DNA of 9,821 bases, taken from contig CAAENW010000162.1 of assembly GCA_900757265.1 (NCBI GenBank), positions 1-9,821 of the forward strand. The letters are read 5' to 3'. This DNA comes from an uncultured Collinsella sp. (GTDB lineage: Bacteria; Actinomycetota; Coriobacteriia; Coriobacteriales; Coriobacteriaceae). The position numbers were made by a program, and so were the translations under genes. Within the stretch, counting starts at the first letter, position 1. Each line of letters opens with the position of its first letter. Under the pieces are notes generated by a model, which did no database searches, was not told where the DNA came from, and was given only the letters and a program-made list of their open reading frames with translations. This document shows positions 6,489-9,821 of the stretch, one piece after another.

Positions 6489-7406
6489 CTAGGAAATACG
6501 GTCGACGTCTGCGCCCTCCTTGGGGCTCGTCGCACACGGCAACTTGACCGCACCGTCAATCAGACGCTCGGTTTGCGCCACATAGCTCTCGCGCGCCGCG
6601 ATTGAGACTGACCCGTCGCGCAGATATGCAAGCAATGCATCAATCATCAGCTTGTCGAGCAGGTCATACTCTTTGGCCTGAGCGAAGTTGAGGGTGTAGC
6701 GGTCCTGGAGCTCCCGTACCTTAGTTGCCAAATCGATTTCCATCTTTTCCTCCATGCAATAAAAGTTCTCCCGATTGTCCGAAAGTGCCTCATACGGGTA
6801 TTTGACGCATAGCTCAAAGTTGAAACGCGGACTCGTATCGAACACTCGTTGCTGAATCACGCGGTAACGTTCGAAAAACATGACGACATCGTCTTCGTCC
6901 GCCGTAAAGCCACGCGATCCGTCGCGATGCACGTGGTCGTAGGGCCTTTTGTGGTCGGTATGACGCACAAAGCGAGACGGAATATATCCACCTTTTTCGG
7001 ACGAGTACTTCATACCTGTCGAAACCTGCTCAAACATGAGCACGCCGCTCGATTTAAAGCGCGGATTGCTTCCGTGCCGAAACAGGCTAATTAAGATGGC
7101 CATGCAGCGCATGCAGTTATCGCGCTGGGGAAAGTACAGCGACAGCAAAGCGAGCGCCGCCGCGGCCAAAAGCTCGCGAGCCTCGTGCACATCGTCTCGA
7201 TACTGCTCGGGCACCAGCCCGGGAATATCGGGCGAGTGCTTTTCCAGCACGCCAACAAGTGCCTTAGCGAGGCGCTCAACGTTCTCTTCACCGCAGTACG
7301 GATACGGAAACGGCTTCTCTGCCTTCTCGTTCTTTGCGCACATACTACGGAGATCCTCGTCGAGTGTGTTGAGGAATGCCTCGTAGATGCTGTCTTCGCT
7401 CTTCAT
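6489..7406 (-). CDS. Hypothetical protein, first gene of the coupling-ATPase cluster
   Basis: I do not recognise this 305-residue protein. It appears mainly helical and soluble. One short hydrophobic stretch (LLAAAALALLSLYF, 79-92) is probably too short for a confident membrane helix. Residues 98-101 form Cys-x2-Cys, and 149-160 hold four histidines (H149, H152, H158, H160). Together these could bind a metal, but this is only a pattern. The C-terminal half contains a long charged helical segment (about 215-260). The start is supported by AGGAAG at 7415-7420, eight bases before ATG. The next gene, the coupling ATPase, begins 38 bases after its stop, so the two are almost surely cotranscribed and may act together, for example as an adaptor or recruiting protein. 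It is read divergently from the HsdM/HsdS-like gene across a 287-base gap. No function is assigned. Confidence 0.75.
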   Translation of the reverse strand: MKSEDSIYEAFLNTLDEDLRSMCAKNEKAEKPFPYPYCGEENVERLAKALVGVLEKHSPDIPGLVPEQYRDDVHEARELLAAAALALLSLYFPQRDNCMRCMAILISLFRHGSNPRFKSSGVLMFEQVSTGMKYSSEKGGYIPSRFVRHTDHKRPYDHVHRDGSRGFTADEDDVVMFFERYRVIQQRVFDTSPRFNFELCVKYPYEALSDNRENFYCMEEKMEIDLATKVRELQDRYTLNFAQAKEYDLLDKLMIDALLAYLRDGSVSIAARESYVAQTERLIDGAVKLPCATSPKEGADVDRIS

Positions 7407-7611
7407 GAATGCTTCTTCCTATCCGGTTGCAGATGTTTGTCGGTAAGTTTGTTCTAAGTTTTAGAATGATTTGACGTGTGGGCCAGAAACGTCGCCTAGC
7501 CTGTGGTTTCGTAAGTAAAATTACTCTGCTCGATAGCGCGATTTGCCTAAAGGCTGTCTAGCTGTGGCATCAAACAGTTGGTATTGAATTGGTTTGGATT
7601 GCTTCGAGGAT

Positions 7612-7624
7612 AGCACAGTGTGCT
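7612..7624. promoter_or_regulatory. Perfect palindrome in the divergent intergenic region, candidate operator
   Basis: AGCACA-G-TGTGCT is a perfect six-base inverted repeat around one central base, 69 bases before the HsdM/HsdS-like start and about 30 bases upstream of its best extended -10. A dimeric repressor could bind here. No regulator gene is visible in the window, so this is only a candidate. Confidence 0.35.
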
Positions 7625-7635
7625 GTTCTCGTCAT

Positions 7636-7664
7636 TAGAAATTTTTGAAATATTCTGTTAACAT
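7636..7664 (+). promoter_or_regulatory. Possible extended -10 promoter of the HsdM/HsdS-like gene
   Basis: TGTTAACAT at 7656-7664 has the TGn extension followed by a TAACAT -10. TAGAAA at 7636-7641 sits 17 bases upstream as a weak -35. Initiation would fall near 7671, leaving a leader of roughly 20 bases. The ribosome binding site AAAGGG is at 7681-7686, seven bases before ATG. Confidence 0.35.
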
Positions 7665-7693
7665 ATATCCCACTAAGAAGAAAGGGCATACGT

Positions 7694-9127
7694 ATGTACG
7701 AATCCGCGTTCTCTTTGCCACGCCTCACCGCTGCCATCATTTCGCGCGCACTCAATCTGGAACAAGGCAGTCGCTTGCGCGTCGTTCGACTACCCGATTC
7801 GCTCGATGCCGACCTGCTCAATACGTGCCTCTTCATGAATAAAAGCGTCTTTCCCAGCATTTGCGAACTTGAACCAGGAGAGCGGGACGACGTCGACGGC
7901 CCCGCTCCGGTGCTTATCGACGCTACGGGCTATCACCGCAATACTCACGACAAAGAAATTCGCTTATGCGAGGCCCTTATCAACGATCTGGAGCCGGGCT
8001 ATTTAGGCTTTTGCGATTGGGACCCCTTTGTTTGGTGCCTCTATGCGCTCGCGCTTTCCGGTCGAAGCAGGGCAGCGGTATTACTGCCAGCAAGTCTAAT
8101 AGATAAAGCCGAGCAGGCGCGCACGGTTCTCATGCGCGAAGGACTCATCGAGCGTGTCGTCTATTTCCCGCACAGCGAACCCAGCAGTTACAAGATGTGC
8201 GAGCTCATCGTCTTGTCAACGGAGAACCGCAGCGTCACATTCCACAACCTGTCCAGCTTCACTCGCTACATGTTGCCAACCCCCGCGAACGAAGAATCCT
8301 GCCCGCCCCTAGCTATTGCACCGGATTGGTCCCGCGTTAGCCTCGCTCAACATCAGACCTCTCCCATAGAGACAATCGTTCTCGAGACGCGTGAGCTACT
8401 CCAGCACCATGCCCCACTCTCGTGGGGCAAAATCAGCCTTATCAGCCTTACCCGAAACTACAGCGCCACGCTTGGTGACGCTTTTACGCGAGTGGCACCA
8501 TTCATGCCCCGCGAGAGCACCACATCGAACGACGTTGATGCGATCGAGGTTCGCCGCATCTCATCTCAGGATTTTCAAGACGGCAACCTTCTGCCCGCAG
8601 ACGCTGTAGAAAGCGCAAACGGCTCGGATTCCAAAATCGTAAAGGTGGACCCCAGCGTTCTCGATCGCTATGAGCTCCGCGCTGGAGATATCGTCATGCC
8701 GCGCATGCTGGGTCGCTACGGCGCGTCCAACCTGCTTGTCGTCAGCGCCAATGACGCAAAGCAGCACCTGGTTGCTTCGCATAACACCACCGTCATTCGC
8801 CCGTCATTCGAAACAATGACCGAAGAGGAGCGCGTGGTGTTTTCGGAGATAATCGTTGGCTACCTTACAGAAGGCCACGGGGCGCAGCTAATTCAAGCAT
8901 TGACCGAAGCGGCAGACATCCGTGCCATCCGCCCGACCGACCTGTTTGAGATCGAAGTCCCGCCGGCGCTCGACCCGCGCACACGCGAGTATAGCGAATC
9001 CATCAACCGCTTTGCCGAGGTCGTAAGGACAAAGAAACAAGCCGAGGCCGCTGTCGCCCAAGCCCAGCGCGACCTCGAAGGCGCAAAAAAGGCCGTCACC
9101 CAGGTGGTCGACCAGACCTGCGAATAG
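7694..9127 (+). CDS. HsdM-like (degenerate) and HsdS-like fusion protein
   Basis: The 477 residues read as two type I restriction-modification pieces in one chain. Residues 1-200 follow the layout of an HsdM N6-adenine methyltransferase core: ESAFSLPRLTAAII (3-16) resembles the region before motif I, and RAAVLLPASLID (126-137) followed by LIERVVYFP (151-159) and LIVLS (171-175) resembles the later strands. The SAM-binding DPxxGSG motif is replaced by RLPDSLDAD (32-40). Where NPPY/F is expected there is only VLIDATGY (73-80). Catalysis is therefore unlikely. Residues about 259-425 look like one HsdS target-recognition domain (LRAGDIVMPRMLGRYG, 328-343; LFEIEVPPALDP, 417-428). Residues 430-472 form a probable coiled coil, as in HsdS. 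No hsdR or normal hsdM is in view. It may be a DNA-binding regulator, a partner for an enzyme encoded elsewhere, or a decayed gene, though the frame is intact. Confidence 0.72.
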   Translation: MYESAFSLPRLTAAIISRALNLEQGSRLRVVRLPDSLDADLLNTCLFMNKSVFPSICELEPGERDDVDGPAPVLIDATGYHRNTHDKEIRLCEALINDLEPGYLGFCDWDPFVWCLYALALSGRSRAAVLLPASLIDKAEQARTVLMREGLIERVVYFPHSEPSSYKMCELIVLSTENRSVTFHNLSSFTRYMLPTPANEESCPPLAIAPDWSRVSLAQHQTSPIETIVLETRELLQHHAPLSWGKISLISLTRNYSATLGDAFTRVAPFMPRESTTSNDVDAIEVRRISSQDFQDGNLLPADAVESANGSDSKIVKVDPSVLDRYELRAGDIVMPRMLGRYGASNLLVVSANDAKQHLVASHNTTVIRPSFETMTEEERVVFSEIIVGYLTEGHGAQLIQALTEAADIRAIRPTDLFEIEVPPALDPRTREYSESINRFAEVVRTKKQAEAAVAQAQRDLEGAKKAVTQVVDQTCE

Positions 9128-9148
9128 CGCATAGGCAGTAGAAACGTC

Positions 9149-9187
9149 TTAAGCCGGCGACAGGAACTAATTCTGCCGCCGGCTTAA
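9149..9187. terminator. Hairpin between two convergent genes, probable bidirectional terminator
   Basis: TTAAGCCGGCG (9149-9159) pairs perfectly over 11 bp with 9177-9187, and the stem can extend inwards through CAG/CTG after one mismatch. It lies 22 bases after the HsdM/HsdS-like stop and about 10 bases beyond the AbiEii stop on the other strand. The flanking T runs are short on both sides, so it may stall rather than fully stop transcription. Confidence 0.65.
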
Positions 9188-9196
9188 CTATCTAGC

Positions 9197-9821
9197 CTAT
9201 TCCCATCCCGTGGTCTGAGGATTCCATTTGCGCACATTCGCCGAATGATTAAAGCACGATGTATACAACCGATTGACAACCTCTTCTGCCCCAGCAATGT
9301 TCCCCGCGAGATCAAGTACCCCCGCCTGCCTCGCCATCTTTACGTACTGTGCAGAACCATTTTGTTTCCACCAGAGAGGCGCCACGAACTCTTCCGGCAT
9401 TGCCACTTTGCGGGCAGACGCTTCTTTCTCGACCCTCTCGACAAGCGTAGCCCCATCGATGAAGCAAGTTTTCGCGTACACCAAGATGTCGACTATATCC
9501 TTGATTCGCGAAGAGGCACGGCCCTCATGCATCTCTATCATTGCGAGCAATTTATCTGCAAGGGCGCTCTCCACTCGGCATACTCGATAGTCGCAGACTG
9601 GGAGCCCCTCGATATTCAAACGATCGATCGGCGCGAGAACCTCAGGCTCAAGTCCCCGCACTTCATCAATTACCAAGTCAATTGAAATTGGCTGTAGCTT
9701 CTTGGTTCCCATAAAGGGGGTGAACCATACCTTAGCACCGCACCGATACTCATCTTCTTCTTTGATCTGCTCTGCACGATCAAAGACAAACGAAACGAAA
9801 TCCTCCAGATCAATCGAAGCC
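9197..9821 (-). CDS. AbiEii-family nucleotidyltransferase toxin, 5' end beyond the window
   Basis: AbiEii proteins are nucleotidyltransferase-fold toxins, usually paired with an AbiEi antitoxin and linked to abortive infection and element stability. The frame stays open from the stop at 9197 to the window edge, giving 207 visible residues. The ATG at 9712 is internal, because the sequence upstream of it (DLEDFVSFVFDRAEQIKEED and then GAKVWFTPF) continues the family pattern. Visible family marks are PISIDLVIDE, then VESALADKLLAM with its conserved lysine, then the downstream SSRIKDIVDILVY with the Arg-x-Lys-Asp core. The N-terminal strand with the first metal-binding acidic residues lies outside. 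The abiEi antitoxin gene, if present, would be expected upstream, to the right of the window. It converges on the HsdM/HsdS-like gene with a shared hairpin between them. The family call is good; toxin activity is inferred. Confidence 0.82.
   Translation of the reverse strand, partial: ASIDLEDFVSFVFDRAEQIKEEDEYRCGAKVWFTPFMGTKKLQPISIDLVIDEVRGLEPEVLAPIDRLNIEGLPVCDYRVCRVESALADKLLAMIEMHEGRASSRIKDIVDILVYAKTCFIDGATLVERVEKEASARKVAMPEEFVAPLWWKQNGSAQYVKMARQAGVLDLAGNIAGAEEVVNRLYTSCFNHSANVRKWNPQTTGWE

Noticed and set aside
6451..6537. 29-residue N-terminal extension of the coupling ATPase
   Set aside because: The extension is Arg-rich with no family match and overlaps the end of the 305-aa gene. The start at 6450 has its own ribosome binding site.
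7570..7860. 96-codon minus-strand frame over the divergent region
   Set aside because: It overlaps the 5' end of the HsdM/HsdS-like gene in antisense, lacks family features and would occupy the promoter region.
1..9821. CRISPR arrays, tRNA or rRNA genes, insertion sequences, integrase or attachment sites
   Set aside because: I looked for spaced repeats, tRNA-like folds, transposase or integrase motifs and terminal inverted repeats and saw none that could be supported.

Overview
The right two thirds of the window has the base and codon composition of a moderately GC-rich Gram-positive chromosome. The T4CP-like ATPase is of the VirD4-like type common in Gram-positive integrative elements. Taken together this suggests a gut Coriobacteriia member such as Collinsella. 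That assignment is inference: there is no rRNA or housekeeping gene here to prove it. The left 2.7 kb (restriction-modification genes) is visibly more AT-rich than the rest, as expected for recently acquired DNA.

Layout. 1-519: no supportable gene. 520-2671 (+): a compact type II restriction-modification operon, an HpaII-like cytosine-5 methyltransferase overlapping an HpaII-like endonuclease, closed by a strong hairpin terminator at 2684-2723. 2803-3258 (-): a small protein with two predicted membrane helices. 3380-7406 (-): four genes in one direction. In transcription order they are an unrecognised 305-aa protein, a VirD4/TraG-like conjugative coupling ATPase without its membrane anchor, a complete ClpP-type serine protease, and an unrecognised 264-aa charged protein. 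A possible partial terminator lies between the ATPase and ClpP genes. 7407-7693: divergent regulatory region with a perfect short palindrome. 7694-9127 (+): a fusion of a degenerate type I methyltransferase (HsdM-like) with an HsdS-like target-recognition half. 9149-9187: hairpin between convergent genes. 9197 to the window end (-): 3' part of an AbiEii-family nucleotidyltransferase toxin gene.

How it fits together. The window reads as an accessory or defence-type island: a CCGG-type restriction system on the left, a probable abortive-infection toxin on the right, and an odd set of genes between them. The middle is the most interesting part. A soluble conjugation-type ATPase sits beside a protease that normally needs an AAA+ unfoldase, with no relaxase, VirB4 or other transfer gene in view. 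Divergent from that cluster is a methyltransferase-like protein whose SAM-binding and catalytic motifs appear to be gone while the DNA-recognition half looks intact. Whether these middle genes form one system cannot be decided from a single window.
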